64,000 nt of DNA, taken from NCBI GenBank assembly GCA_017996175.1, contig JAGOHK010000014.1, positions 1 through 64,000 on the forward strand, in the 5' to 3' direction. Shown here piece after piece: positions 17,450-25,903 of the stretch. Within the stretch, counting starts at the first letter, position 1. The number at the start of each line of letters is the position of its first letter. A model generated the notes under the pieces. That model was not told the origin of the DNA. It saw nothing but the letters and a program-made list of their open reading frames with translations, and searched no databases. Made by a program: the position numbers and the translations under genes. This DNA is from Leptospiraceae bacterium (lineage in GTDB: Bacteria; Spirochaetota; Leptospiria; Leptospirales; Leptospiraceae).

Positions 17450-17523
17450 GGGCCCGTAGCTCAGTTGGTTAGAGCACTCGCTTGATAAGCGAGGGGTCAC
17501 AAGTTCAAATCTTGTTGGGCCCA
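17450..17523 (+). tRNA. tRNA-Ile (anticodon GAT)
   Basis: The 74-base cloverleaf begins GGGCCCG and ends CGGGCCC-type acceptor plus A. The D-arm is GCTC/GAGC, the anticodon stem CTCGC/GCGAG with loop TTGATAA (anticodon GAT at 17484-17486), and the T-arm ACAAG-TTCAAAT-CTTGT. CCA is not encoded. It is followed by tRNA-Ala after 93 bases, the usual Ile-Ala order of bacterial rRNA spacers, but no rRNA gene is nearby. Confidence 0.97.
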
Positions 17524-17616
17524 ATTTAGTTGATAGAAGATAGTTAATAGTAGATAAGTCGTTTGAGGCTTATTTCTTATAACTACAACTACCCACCATC
17601 AACTATTTACTAACAT

Positions 17617-17689
17617 GGGGCTTTAGCTCAGCTGGGAGAGCATCTGCTTTGCAAGCAGAGGGTCATCGGTTCGATCCCGATAAGCTCCA
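17617..17689 (+). tRNA. tRNA-Ala (anticodon TGC)
   Basis: The 73-base cloverleaf has a GGGGCTT/AAGCTCC acceptor (one G-T pair), a GCTC/GAGC D-arm, anticodon stem TCTGC/GCAGA with loop TTTGCAA (TGC), and T-arm ATCGG-TTCGATC-CCGAT. CCA is not encoded. The spacer to tRNA-Ile contains complementary pieces (TAGTTAATAGTAG with CAACTATTTACTAAC) that may form a processing hairpin. Confidence 0.97.
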
Positions 17690-17767
17690 CATTTCCTTCT
17701 CTTATTATTTCCCCTGTTCAACAGAATATGATTTACTTTACGGTGTTAGATTCTGTATGGTTTCAGA

Positions 17768-18865
17768 ATGCCACAGAAAAATTCCATTACGCCCATGAAT
17801 ACCAATATAAAAAAGAAAACCTCATTAGGAAAAGATAAATCAAAACCAGAAAAGAAGAACACTAAACCCAAACGAACAATCAAAGAGAGTATAGATAAAA
17901 CCGTTTCTGTTTTAAAAGTCGGTGCTGCTAAGGGTGTCACTATTTTAAACGGAGTTGTAGGAGATACACTTGAAGAAAAAGTAAATCCGATTGCACTTAA
18001 AATGCAATTCTATAAAGGCGGTAAACCTATCACTCTAACGAAAGAGGAGATAACTAAGATTTACCCCAAGCCAACTTCCAAAATCTGCATACTGGTTCAT
18101 GGTTTAGTCAGTGACGAACTGATGTGGAATTTTCCTAAGAGCAAAGATAATTATGGTAATCTATTACAAAAGGAATTGGGGTATACACCGTTTTACCTAC
18201 GGTATAATTCCGGACTTCATATTTCGGAAAATGGAAAAAATCTTTCTACTTTAATTCACACCTTATTTAAAAATTATCCAACGACAATCAAAGAATTAGT
18301 TTTAATCGGGCACAGCATGGGTGGTCTTGTTATCCGCAGTGCTTGCTACTATGGGGACAAACAAAATGTAACTTGGATTTATAAAATAAAGAAAATTTTC
18401 CTACTCGGATCTCCGCACCTAGGCGCACCCTTAGAAAAATTCGGAAACGTGGTAACTAACGTATTAGATAAAATCCCAAACCCATTTACTAAGATTACTA
18501 AAAATGTAATCAATCTAAGAAGTGCGGGTATTAAAGATTTGCGCTATGGATATTTAATTGATGAAGATTGGAAAGGAAAAGACCCAGATGCTCTTCTCAA
18601 AAATTCCAAAAATCCAGTACCGCTTCAAGAAGGAGTAAAGTATTATATAATCTCAGGAACAGTTACCGAAAATCCAGAAAGTATATTTGCTACTTGGTTT
18701 GGAGATGCAATGGTGCGAAAACCTAGCGCACTTGGAAAAAGTAATAATGAAAAATACAATCTACCAATCCCAGAAGAAAATCACAAAGAGTTTGCAGGTA
18801 TTGCGCATATCGCTCTCATGCATGAACAGAAGATTTACAACCAAATAAAAGAATGGTGTGAGTAA
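17768..18865 (+). CDS. Lipase/esterase of the alpha/beta hydrolase fold
   Basis: The product has 365 residues. The first 50 are Lys-rich with no signal peptide. The hydrolase core starts near residue 95 (oxyanion strand 'KICILVHGLVSDELMW') and carries the nucleophile elbow GHSMGG in 'ELVLIGHSMGGLVIRSACYY'. 'FLLGSPHLGAPLEKFG' follows, as in PGAP1- and triacylglycerol-lipase-like proteins. A late His ('AGIAHIALMH') could complete the triad. It probably cleaves a lipid ester in the cytoplasm or at the inner membrane. An alternative ATG lies nine codons downstream. Confidence 0.88.
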   Translation: MPQKNSITPMNTNIKKKTSLGKDKSKPEKKNTKPKRTIKESIDKTVSVLKVGAAKGVTILNGVVGDTLEEKVNPIALKMQFYKGGKPITLTKEEITKIYPKPTSKICILVHGLVSDELMWNFPKSKDNYGNLLQKELGYTPFYLRYNSGLHISENGKNLSTLIHTLFKNYPTTIKELVLIGHSMGGLVIRSACYYGDKQNVTWIYKIKKIFLLGSPHLGAPLEKFGNVVTNVLDKIPNPFTKITKNVINLRSAGIKDLRYGYLIDEDWKGKDPDALLKNSKNPVPLQEGVKYYIISGTVTENPESIFATWFGDAMVRKPSALGKSNNEKYNLPIPEENHKEFAGIAHIALMHEQKIYNQIKEWCE

Positions 18866-19012
18866 GAAACTGATTCCCACTGACTTGCAAAGTTTGATTG
18901 ATGGAAGAAGTAGAGTGGAAGCTTTGTCAAATAACGTAACTGCGCGAACATCGATAAAAAATGATATGAATCCGAACTGCGTTGCAAATATTCAAGAACT
19001 ATCTCATCTTTT

Positions 19013-19047
19013 ATCGGTGTCCTCGGTGTTTATCGGTGGTATTCTTT
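19013..19047 (+). repeat. Short ATCGGTGT repeat copy A
   Basis: This is a block of three ATCGGTGT-type units (ATCGGTGTCC, TCGGTGTTT, ATCGGTGG) followed by TATTCTTT. It is nearly identical to the reverse complement of 29811-29846, including the flanking GGTGGTAxTCTTT. The third relative is at 29960-29985. Confidence 0.75.
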
Positions 19048-19072
19048 AAAATTTTTCAAATCATGTGGCACC

Positions 19073-19357
19073 CTAGATTTCGCTCGGGTGTTTGATGTAA
19101 TAAATGGAAAGCCACAGCGTGCCCAGTAGCACCACAACATAAGCGACTAACGCACTGGTGAAATCTACTATCGGTAGAATGGATGCAACGATAGCAATTT
19201 TACCCGCAGTTAATCTTGTAGCTTCACCAAGAAGTAAAAAGATTCCACCAAGTGCAATTAAGTGAAATCTACCCATTGTTTCTTTGCCGACCCTTGCGAA
19301 TCTAGCAAAAACAGGAACAGCAAGAAGAGCCATAGCAAAAATTGTGATCTCATTCAT
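19073..19357 (-). CDS. Small three-helix membrane protein
   Basis: The product has 94 residues with three predicted membrane helices and short charged loops ('[12 protein letters not shown]'). It has a reasonable Shine-Dalgarno (AGGAGGCTC just upstream of the ATG at 19357). I do not recognise the family. It stands alone between the lipase and a DUF5063 gene on the opposite strand. Confidence 0.7.
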   Translation of the reverse strand: MNEITIFAMALLAVPVFARFARVGKETMGRFHLIALGGIFLLLGEATRLTAGKIAIVASILPIVDFTSALVAYVVVLLGTLWLSIYYIKHPSEI

Positions 19358-19670
19358 GATGAGCCTCCTAAATACAATTAAGAGGATAACACAGAATAGA
19401 TGTTAAAGATACAAAAATTTTAATTTGAAAGAAAAATATTGTTTCACTACCAAAATTGAAAAAGACTCTTTCAAAAGTCAAGCGGTATTTACTGCTATTT
19501 TTTTATTTATTTGGAAAGGCAAAGGAGTCTAACGTAAAACAGTTTCGACCATCGAAAATTAAATTCATGTTATTGATTTTAATAGGAACGAATATAAAAT
19601 TAATCGTAATGCTCAGATTTCTAATCTCACATCACCCGATTAGAAATCTGGATAATAGGAGATTATTAGA
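19358..19670. other. Intergenic stretch, nothing convincing
   Basis: This 313-base divergent region contains only a weak 75-codon TTG frame (19456-19683) with no ribosome binding site and no recognisable motif. A good AGGAG site near 19658 serves the TTG start of the next gene. Confidence 0.5.
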
Positions 19671-20186
19671 TTGGACAAACTAGCATTATCAGCAAGTGTA
19701 ATGAAATTTTTAGAAAGAAATACAACTCAGTCTTTTTTAAATGCGACTCAGAACTTTTTAAACCTGCTCGAGATGGAAATCTCTGTAGAAGAAATTTTTT
19801 GGAGAAAAATTCATTTTGCATTAATTGATTTATATAGCACGGGATTCAATTTGGGAGAAATAGAATTAGACGTTACTGAGAATACATTCAATTCTCCAAA
19901 AAAAGTCTCTCCAAAATATCCTATCAACTTAAAATTTAGCAAGAAATATTGGAAAGTAATGAATCCTCTGCAAATAGAAAATCCCATTGAAGGTGATATT
20001 GCTCTTGATTTGGAAGACATTTACCACAACTTAAAAATGGAACTAGAGAAAATAAAAATAGGAACCGACGAAGCAGTCGAAGACGCACTATGGCAATTGA
20101 AATTTAGCTTCCAAACTCATTGGGGAAATCATTGTGTAGATGCGCTAAAGATATTGTACTATTTTTCTCATGATGAAATTTTTTAG
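19671..20186 (+). CDS. DUF5063-like protein
   Basis: The product has 171 residues and is acidic and helical. The C-terminal region 'EAVEDALWQLKFSFQTHWG' followed by a conserved Leu-rich helix resembles the end of DUF5063 proteins, whose role is unknown. The TTG start is supported by AGGAG nine bases upstream. It has no signal peptide and stands as a single gene. Confidence 0.65.
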   Translation: MDKLALSASVMKFLERNTTQSFLNATQNFLNLLEMEISVEEIFWRKIHFALIDLYSTGFNLGEIELDVTENTFNSPKKVSPKYPINLKFSKKYWKVMNPLQIENPIEGDIALDLEDIYHNLKMELEKIKIGTDEAVEDALWQLKFSFQTHWGNHCVDALKILYYFSHDEIF

Positions 20187-20280
20187 TACCGAATAACTTT
20201 ATTTATCCTTAAAATTACTAAACTCGAAAAAAATTTAAATTTTTGCGCACAAAAAGAAAGTTTTTTGCGCTAGTAATAAC

Positions 20281-20658
20281 ATGATAGTATTTCAAAACTC
20301 AAACGAATTTCTGCTAGATACAATTGAAGATCGAAACCACACCGTGTCAACTCTGCTAATTCCAGCAAATCTGATGCCCAGTTTTTTGTTTTTACTAAAA
20401 AATCATGGTGCGGATAATGTCACGGTTTACCTGAGAAATCTGCTCTCGATGTTCCGAACCCTTACTCACTCAGGAATGATTCCTAAACCGGTCAAAGTCA
20501 AAACAGAATACCAAGAAGAGGGACAAAATCTCTGCCGTGTGGGATTTCGTCCAAATAATGCAGACTGGATTGAACTAGGTGAGCTGGCTCTCGCCTATGG
20601 CAAATCTCGCTGCTGGTTGTTCGTCTATTTGCTCAAGCTGGACATCATGGGTTTGTGA
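20281..20658 (+). CDS. DUF1564 family protein (Leptospira-type)
   Basis: The product has 125 residues. The blocks 'TLLIPANLMPSFLFLLKNHG', 'MFRTLTHSGMIPKP', 'YQEEGQNL' and 'WIELGELALAYGKSRCW' match my memory of DUF1564, a paralogous family of Leptospira genomes with a possible ribbon-helix-helix-like N-terminus. Function is unknown. It is useful mainly as a lineage marker. A long non-coding stretch follows it. Confidence 0.85.
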   Translation: MIVFQNSNEFLLDTIEDRNHTVSTLLIPANLMPSFLFLLKNHGADNVTVYLRNLLSMFRTLTHSGMIPKPVKVKTEYQEEGQNLCRVGFRPNNADWIELGELALAYGKSRCWLFVYLLKLDIMGL

Positions 20659-21268
20659 TATCTTCTCGCTCATAGTGGATTGGGCTTTGCAGTTCCAACA
20701 TCCCCCAATGTTGAACTAGAAAGCTATTGGACTTTGCAGCGATCTGAATTGAACTTTGCACGGAAGTATTACGTAAAAGTTTAGTAAAAGCACAAAAGTT
20801 CTGATAGCCACAAAGTTTTTCTTAAAATGCAAAAAGTCCAAAGTCGACTTATACCATTTCTCAATTAGAATTGCGTCAAACTTTCACAAATAAGTCGAAA
20901 TGGTTTATACCAATTCACTTTTCTGTTAAATCTTCCGCACTGTTTAAATAGAATCAGTATATACCTACAGAATAAACAAAACATCAATTAGGTCGATTAG
21001 TTGCTATTTACCGATTCACAGTAATGCGACTATGTAAAAGTATTGCCACTGTAAATATTTTTGTTCTTTTTTTGCTCATATTCCTTCTCCTTTGAAAATA
21101 CTAGGTTGTAGACAAAAAAATCAAGTTTTTTAATTTCAAAATGAACGATTTGAGTAAACGGATACTTTTACATTTTCGTTAACGTTTATACTAACCAAGT
21201 AAAATTATATTAGACAGGATACAGGAAAAAGTTAAATTATAAACACCTGAGTATTTGAGGTTAAAAAA
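20659..21268. other. 610-bp non-coding stretch with degenerate repeats
   Basis: No ORF with a credible start is seen. The segment 20841-20919 has two similar half-palindromes: AAGTCGACTTATACCATTTC, then ATAAGTCGAAATGG and TTTATACCAATTC, which can pair with each other. The first 120 bases carry GGACTTTGCAG and AACTTTGCA echoes. This could be decayed repeat or gene material around a DUF1564 gene. Confidence 0.5.
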
Positions 21269-21403
21269 ATGAGATTTATTAAGAATGATGGGAATAATAA
21301 TGATAAGCCAATGAAAAGGATAACTGGTGCTGAATATAAAAATGCAGTAGAGAATAGTCATTACCTTCGTAAAATATCTGGTGAACTATTAGAAGCAATG
21401 TAA
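21269..21403 (+). CDS. 44-residue small protein upstream of antitoxin-like gene
   Basis: An ATG at 21269 follows a GAGG site at about 21257 and opens a 44-residue frame ending at TAA 21401-21403. The frame continues in phase through that stop into the next gene (GAA GAA TTT GAA CAA ATG...). The two may therefore be one ~121-codon gene interrupted by a nonsense codon, or two short overlapping-phase genes. The sequence 'KRITGAEYKNAVENS' is helical and polar. I do not recognise it. Confidence 0.45.
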   Translation: MRFIKNDGNNNDKPMKRITGAEYKNAVENSHYLRKISGELLEAM

Positions 21404-21418
21404 GAAGAATTTGAACAA

Positions 21419-21631
21419 ATGAAAAAAGAAGACGAATTAGAATTAAAAAATATTAGCAAAACTGCAACTAGGGTAACTTCATCGAAAGATTTCAATATTC
21501 CGATTTATTTAGAAGAAGATTTAAGGGGATACTTTTTCGGTTATGCTAAAAAACACAATCTGGACGAAACGGATTACATTAATAATCTGCTACTAAAAAT
21601 AAAAATCAATATTAACAAGGTAATTTTATGA
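21419..21631 (+). CDS. BrnA/RHH antitoxin-like small protein
   Basis: The product has 70 residues. The C-terminal half 'DFNIPIYLEEDLRGYFFGYA' followed by 'DETDYINNLLLK' has the strand-helix-helix pattern of ribbon-helix-helix antitoxins (compare 'I-x-I-R-L-D-x-D-L...'). No toxin gene is adjacent. It is in the same frame as the 44-residue ORF upstream, separated by one stop codon. Its 3' end overlaps the start of the following secreted-protein gene by 4 bases. Confidence 0.5.
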   Translation: MKKEDELELKNISKTATRVTSSKDFNIPIYLEEDLRGYFFGYAKKHNLDETDYINNLLLKIKININKVIL

Positions 21632-22194
21632 AATACATTTTATTTCTATCACTTCTATCTCTATCAATTTTCGCTGAAGAAAAAATGAAATTCGAGAAAT
21701 ACAAAAACCCACTCGATGCTGCAATTTGCAAAACCAATAAATTTGCAGATTGCCTTGCTTATAAATACATACAACACTATCATCCAAGCGCAAAGGCTGC
21801 TGATTGGTATAAAAATATTTCAGTCGGACATTATTTTGAATATAAAGTAAGTTACCAAAACGAAAGAGAAAAAGGAGATATTCAATTTTCATTTCAATCA
21901 TATTCAGACGGGCTAGAATGGAAATACTGGGAGGATTCTGTTATTATTCGTATAAAAGATCCGATGAGACTAATTGAGAAAAAAGAAACTCTAGAAAAAA
22001 TAAAAGAAAAGTTAGAATCTAAATTTGATGAAAAATACGAAATCGAAAAAATTACTAAAACAATCAGTCGTGAATTAATGCAGGCCCAACAAAATCCAAA
22101 AGAATATTACTCTATTGAAGAAAAGTTCAAATACAAAATTCGAGTTAATGGAAAAAATTTATCCTTTGATGGAGTCGGGGATAAGATTGATTAA
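21628..22194 (+). CDS. Secreted protein of unknown function
   Basis: The product has 188 residues with an N-terminal signal peptide ('YILFLSLLSLSIFAEE', likely cut after Ala16). The mature part is rich in Lys, Glu and aromatic residues, with three Cys near the N-terminus (AAICKTNKFADCLAYK). The middle is beta-like; a charged helix of about 40 residues follows. The start overlaps the antitoxin-like gene (ATGA). It ends 4 bases into the carbamoyltransferase gene, tail to tail. Confidence 0.7.
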   Translation: MKYILFLSLLSLSIFAEEKMKFEKYKNPLDAAICKTNKFADCLAYKYIQHYHPSAKAADWYKNISVGHYFEYKVSYQNEREKGDIQFSFQSYSDGLEWKYWEDSVIIRIKDPMRLIEKKETLEKIKEKLESKFDEKYEIEKITKTISRELMQAQQNPKEYYSIEEKFKYKIRVNGKNLSFDGVGDKID

Positions 22195-23120
22195 CTATTC
22201 AGTAGCCTAAGTATCACAGCCTTTTGTGCATCCAAACGATTTTCTGCTTGTTGGAAAATAATAGAGCGTTCTGATTTTACAATTTCCCGAGAAATTTCAT
22301 AACCAGCGTGAATCGGCATATCATGCATCACTTTTGCCTTGGAGTTTTTCAATAATTCAGAATTAATCTGATAGGGCATCATCACTCTTATACGTTCTTC
22401 TTTTTCTTTTGCATAAGATGGTTCATTGAAAAATTCCATATCCACCCAAGTATCTGTATACACATACTCATTGTTATTCACAGCATGTTTCAAATCAGTT
22501 TCCCATGTAAGAGTTCCGTGATCGGTTCCTCTTTTTATGATATGCTCTAGCGCAGCTTCTTTGGGAACAATGGGTGTAACAAGCGTTAGGTGCACTCCAA
22601 GCGCAGCCGTAATTCCAATAAGAGAATTTACAACATTATTGTGAACACCCACATAACAAAGAGTAGCCCCTTCTATACTTCCCTTATCTAATCTAATCGT
22701 AAGCATATCCGCAAGCGCTTGGCAAGGATGAAATAAATTGCAGCACCCATTGATTACCGGAACTTGCGAACCTGATTTTAAAGTAAGCAGGTCTTCATGT
22801 TTTTTCATCCGAGCCATGATAATAGAAACGTTTCGTGATAAATACTCTGCTTCAAAATCAATATCGGAGAGTTGAAAGTTAGAAGCTCTCCAGTCTAAAT
22901 AAATTGCATGACCACCAAGTTCTGTCATTCCTGCTTCGAAGGAAACTCTTGTGCGAGTAGAAGTTTTTTGAAATAACATAGCCATCGTACGCCCTTGCAT
23001 ATGTCCTGCAAAGTAAACACGATTATTTTTTACATAAACTGCATAATCTAATAAGGACTGAATCTCATCATCTGACCAGTCACTCCAACTGATCAAATGT
23101 TTTACTGTGTTGTATGGCAT
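22191..23120 (-). CDS. argF: Ornithine carbamoyltransferase-like enzyme, variant active site
   Basis: This is a transcarbamylase that normally makes citrulline from ornithine and carbamoyl phosphate (arginine pathway). The carbamoyl-phosphate motifs are intact: STRTR at 54-58 and HPCQ at 131-134. The amino-acid side is unusual. The ornithine loop SMG is replaced (YTDTWVDM at 221-228) and the HCLP signature is HDMP at 266-269, so the Cys is missing. The 309-residue length is normal. It may be a lineage variant of OTCase or use another amine. No other arg gene is adjacent. Confidence 0.85.
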   Translation of the reverse strand: MPYNTVKHLISWSDWSDDEIQSLLDYAVYVKNNRVYFAGHMQGRTMAMLFQKTSTRTRVSFEAGMTELGGHAIYLDWRASNFQLSDIDFEAEYLSRNVSIIMARMKKHEDLLTLKSGSQVPVINGCCNLFHPCQALADMLTIRLDKGSIEGATLCYVGVHNNVVNSLIGITAALGVHLTLVTPIVPKEAALEHIIKRGTDHGTLTWETDLKHAVNNNEYVYTDTWVDMEFFNEPSYAKEKEERIRVMMPYQINSELLKNSKAKVMHDMPIHAGYEISREIVKSERSIIFQQAENRLDAQKAVILRLLNS

Positions 23121-23162
23121 AGATATAATATCGGCAACAGTAATGCTTAGATTTATCGACTA

Positions 23163-23558
23163 TTAAGATTGTGGTTGTTTTAAAACCTCTGCGTAAAGTA
23201 CAATAGAGCTCATCAGTTCGCCATCTATCGTAAATGCAAGAGAATATTTCCCAGGAGCAGGAATGGTTACGCCAGCAGTATTAAAGATTAATTCGATTAA
23301 CTCTTCTGGATTTTGAGATTGTATCTCTCCTGTAATCGGAAGAATATCTTGATTTGTTTCCATATTTGTTAGAGTGAGAGCAAAATCATGTTTACCCACA
23401 ATATTTGTCGCTGCCGCATAAATGCCCCAAGGCGCAGTTTGGACAGGAAACGTTTGCGCAAAAATTTTGCTAAATGTTCCTATAATTCCTTTTTTTCCGT
23501 TGTTCTCAACAATCACGCGATCAGCAAATAACAGTGCGATACAAACTGGTTCTTTCAT
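23163..23558 (-). CDS. DUF6941-like protein
   Basis: The product has 131 residues, is soluble, and has no signal peptide. The pattern 'ALLFADRVIVENNGKKGIIG' followed by 'FPVQTAPWGIYAAATN' resembles DUF6941 proteins, predicted beta-sandwich proteins of unknown role. A GGAAAT-type ribosome binding site precedes the ATG at 23558. It lies 42 bases upstream of the carbamoyltransferase start on the same strand, so they may be co-transcribed. Confidence 0.65.
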   Translation of the reverse strand: MKEPVCIALLFADRVIVENNGKKGIIGTFSKIFAQTFPVQTAPWGIYAAATNIVGKHDFALTLTNMETNQDILPITGEIQSQNPEELIELIFNTAGVTIPAPGKYSLAFTIDGELMSSIVLYAEVLKQPQS

Positions 23559-23591
23559 AGAATAATTTCCTTTTATTATTTATTGATTCAA

Positions 23592-23798
23592 CTATTTCTT
23601 AAATTTAGCTTTTAGTTTTAAAATTTCTAGTTGTTGATATATAATAATTCCAATTAAAAACAAAGTCAAAATAGGCCAGATAATACAGAAAATATATACA
23701 TTAATTTCGTTGTATGAAATCCCGAATACTTTTGCCCAGTAAATTAAAATTTCTACACACCAATCAAATATAATATCTATTAAGCTTTTTCTTACCAT
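23592..23798 (-). CDS. Small membrane protein
   Basis: The product has 68 residues with a strong hydrophobic segment of about 25 residues ('IFCIIWPILTLFLIGIIIYQ') and a Lys-rich cytoplasmic tail (LKLKAKFKK). An amphipathic N-terminal helix precedes it. It lies just downstream of the M23 peptidase on the same strand (16-base gap) and is likely co-transcribed. I do not recognise the family. Confidence 0.55.
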   Translation of the reverse strand: MVRKSLIDIIFDWCVEILIYWAKVFGISYNEINVYIFCIIWPILTLFLIGIIIYQQLEILKLKAKFKK

Positions 23799-23814
23799 TT
23801 TCCAAATCCCTAAA

Positions 23815-24855
23815 TTACATATGCTGATAAAATATCGGCTTTTCGTTTTTCTGAAATCGTCTCACTTCATAGTGCAGATGATAACCCGTAGCCCTTCCAG
23901 TATTACCGACACTCCCTAACTTTTGTCCCTTTTTGACATGGTCGCCGAGGCTAACTTCCATTTTGTCCAAGTGACCGTATCTAGTTTCGTAACCCATGAT
24001 ATGTTTTACAACGATTAACTTACCGTAGCCGCCTTTCTTTCCTACAAAAATAACTTCCCCGTCTGCTGAAGAAATTACATCCGTCCCTTTTGGAGCTGCG
24101 ATGTCTAAGCCACCATGGAAAGTTTTCTTTTTTGTAAATGGATCTAGCCTCGCTCCAAATCCAGAAGTTAAATACCCTTCGTTTAATGGCGGGTTAAATG
24201 CAAGACCATAGAAAAAAGATTTTTCAATTTTACCAAGAGTTTTTCCTGGAACAAACCATTCTTCTCTTTGTTTATCATAGACAATCAAATGATTTGGCAT
24301 ACTGTATTTTTCAGCTAGTTTTTCCCGGCTTCTCTCTGACTCAGGGAGATTCTCCGTGTCATATACGCCGCGCATATTGGGGATAAGAAGCGTCATCCCC
24401 ACGCGAATATCCTGCGGAGAACTAAGTGCATTTACAGAAGAAATCGTGTCGATATTCATTCCAGTTCTTGCCATGATTCGAAAAAAATTATCTCCTTGCA
24501 CGACGGTATATTTATAGAAGTTAAGCGGAATATAAGAGTCTGCTTGAATTTTTGATTTAGAAACTTTTAGATTGTATTTAACTTCACTTCTTAATTTTTT
24601 TAAGACTTCATTTTCGTAATCTAAATTCTTTAAGAGTTCAATTGGAAAAATGTAAATTGGTATAAAACAAATTCCAAAAATAAATACCCATAATGATTTT
24701 CCATGAATCGCTCCTTTTATGCAATGAAAGCAATTTTTTTGAATTAGAAAGGTGATAATACTTTTAGATTTCCGTATTTGAAAATTTAAAATATATAAAA
24801 TTCTATTGAAATTTTGATAAAAAGAAATTTTACAATTAGACATGATACCCGTCAT
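23815..24855 (-). CDS. LysM + M23 peptidoglycan endopeptidase (start region disturbed)
   Basis: This is a periplasmic LytM/M23 zinc endopeptidase. A membrane anchor ('SLWVFIFGICFIPIYIFPIE') is followed by a LysM module ('VVQGDNFFRIMARTGMNID') and a C-terminal M23 domain with HGGLD and HLHYE zinc ligands. It cuts or remodels peptidoglycan cross-links. The open frame reaches back to 24855, but a perfect site (AAAGGAG, 24711-24717) and ATG (24702-24704) lie just before the anchor in the wrong frame by one base. The true start was probably there, and one A has been lost from an A-run (24697-24700). Confidence 0.85.
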   Translation of the reverse strand: MTGIMSNCKISFYQNFNRILYILNFQIRKSKSIITFLIQKNCFHCIKGAIHGKSLWVFIFGICFIPIYIFPIELLKNLDYENEVLKKLRSEVKYNLKVSKSKIQADSYIPLNFYKYTVVQGDNFFRIMARTGMNIDTISSVNALSSPQDIRVGMTLLIPNMRGVYDTENLPESERSREKLAEKYSMPNHLIVYDKQREEWFVPGKTLGKIEKSFFYGLAFNPPLNEGYLTSGFGARLDPFTKKKTFHGGLDIAAPKGTDVISSADGEVIFVGKKGGYGKLIVVKHIMGYETRYGHLDKMEVSLGDHVKKGQKLGSVGNTGRATGYHLHYEVRRFQKNEKPIFYQHM

Positions 24856-24965
24856 CTCTAGTCTTAAACAAATGTTGCAAAGTTCTAAAGGCTAAATGAA
24901 TTCTATAAAACTAAAAAGCGAAGTCTCATCTAAAAAATTTTGAGTCAAAGGTTTGCTGAATCTTA

Positions 24966-25802
24966 TTAGCCAAACGCACCAGCTCTAAGTTTATCAAGCG
25001 GATAAATCATATAAACCGTTGTTGTTGTCTTAGCTTGGGTGTATGTAAAATACTCTAAAGGATTAAGACCCATACTATAAAACCCTTCATCAATCATAGC
25101 AATTCCAAAGCCGGCGGACTCTTTTTCATCTAAAAACTCTGGACGGAAATAATCGGAAGAACGACCTTCTAAAAATAGTTTATAATGTTTTTCACGAGAC
25201 TCGTTGATTCGATCCATATCGCCTTCCATGATAGGAGAATCATTTTTGATGCGAATATAAAGTTCTTTTTCATCCAGACGAATTTTCATAGAAATCTTTC
25301 TTTTCTCAATCTTCATTTTTTCTCGAATCGAGAGTAACAGTTCCCGATCGTCTTCAGAAATTTCTTGTTTCTTCACTCGCACTTTGTCTTCTAAGGAAAG
25401 AATATTTTGAACGAGCTTTTTTATTTTTTCAGGAACTACATAACGTTGCATTGCATCCCGAAGAGCGCTCGTATCTAGAATGATTTGGAGAAGTCTGTCA
25501 ATTTCTTTCTCAGAATTTTCTACATCCCGCAATTTATTCGCTAGTTCATTTTTAAAAATAGTGTAACGAATATTTCCCTTGATGGCATTGAGAAGTGCTT
25601 CCATGAGACCGCTAAATAAATGAAAAGAAGACAACGGATCTGCACCTATTCGCTCCAAAAGTCCATTAATAATAGCTGAAATCAAATCTCTAGTGTCACG
25701 TGTGAGCCCTTTAAGCTCCAAGTGTAGGTTGTTTCGTTTAATGATTTCATCTAAACTAGCTGAAATCTCGGCGCTGTTTAAGAATTTTTTCTGATTTGCC
25801 AT
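24966..25802 (-). CDS. GHKL-ATPase-like regulatory protein
   Basis: From the ATG at 25802 the product has 278 residues. The N-terminal part is helical. 'GLMEALLNAIKGN' resembles the N-box helix of a histidine-kinase-like ATPase, and 'SAGFGIAMIDEGFYSMGLNP' the G-box and following helix. The middle has a long charged helical insert (100-160). No phospho-His region is seen. It could be an anti-sigma or RsbW-like kinase, or a degenerate ATPase. An in-frame upstream extension to 25880 has no ribosome binding site. Confidence 0.7.
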   Translation of the reverse strand: MANQKKFLNSAEISASLDEIIKRNNLHLELKGLTRDTRDLISAIINGLLERIGADPLSSFHLFSGLMEALLNAIKGNIRYTIFKNELANKLRDVENSEKEIDRLLQIILDTSALRDAMQRYVVPEKIKKLVQNILSLEDKVRVKKQEISEDDRELLLSIREKMKIEKRKISMKIRLDEKELYIRIKNDSPIMEGDMDRINESREKHYKLFLEGRSSDYFRPEFLDEKESAGFGIAMIDEGFYSMGLNPLEYFTYTQAKTTTTVYMIYPLDKLRAGAFG

Positions 25803-25903
25803 ATTTCCGTATTCATTAGATTGGTTTTTGTAGTATAGCCGTGAAATTGAAATTTTATATACTTTAAATAATATCGCCAATACTGCAAGTAGGATTTAGA
25901 ATA

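Noticed and set aside
18858-19049. 63-codon GTG frame after the lipase
   Set aside because: It overlaps the lipase stop, has no ribosome binding site, and its last residues are encoded by the ATCGGTGT repeat.
19456-19683. 75-codon TTG frame before the DUF5063 gene
   Set aside because: It has no start signal, no recognisable motif, and overlaps the better-supported TTG start at 19671.
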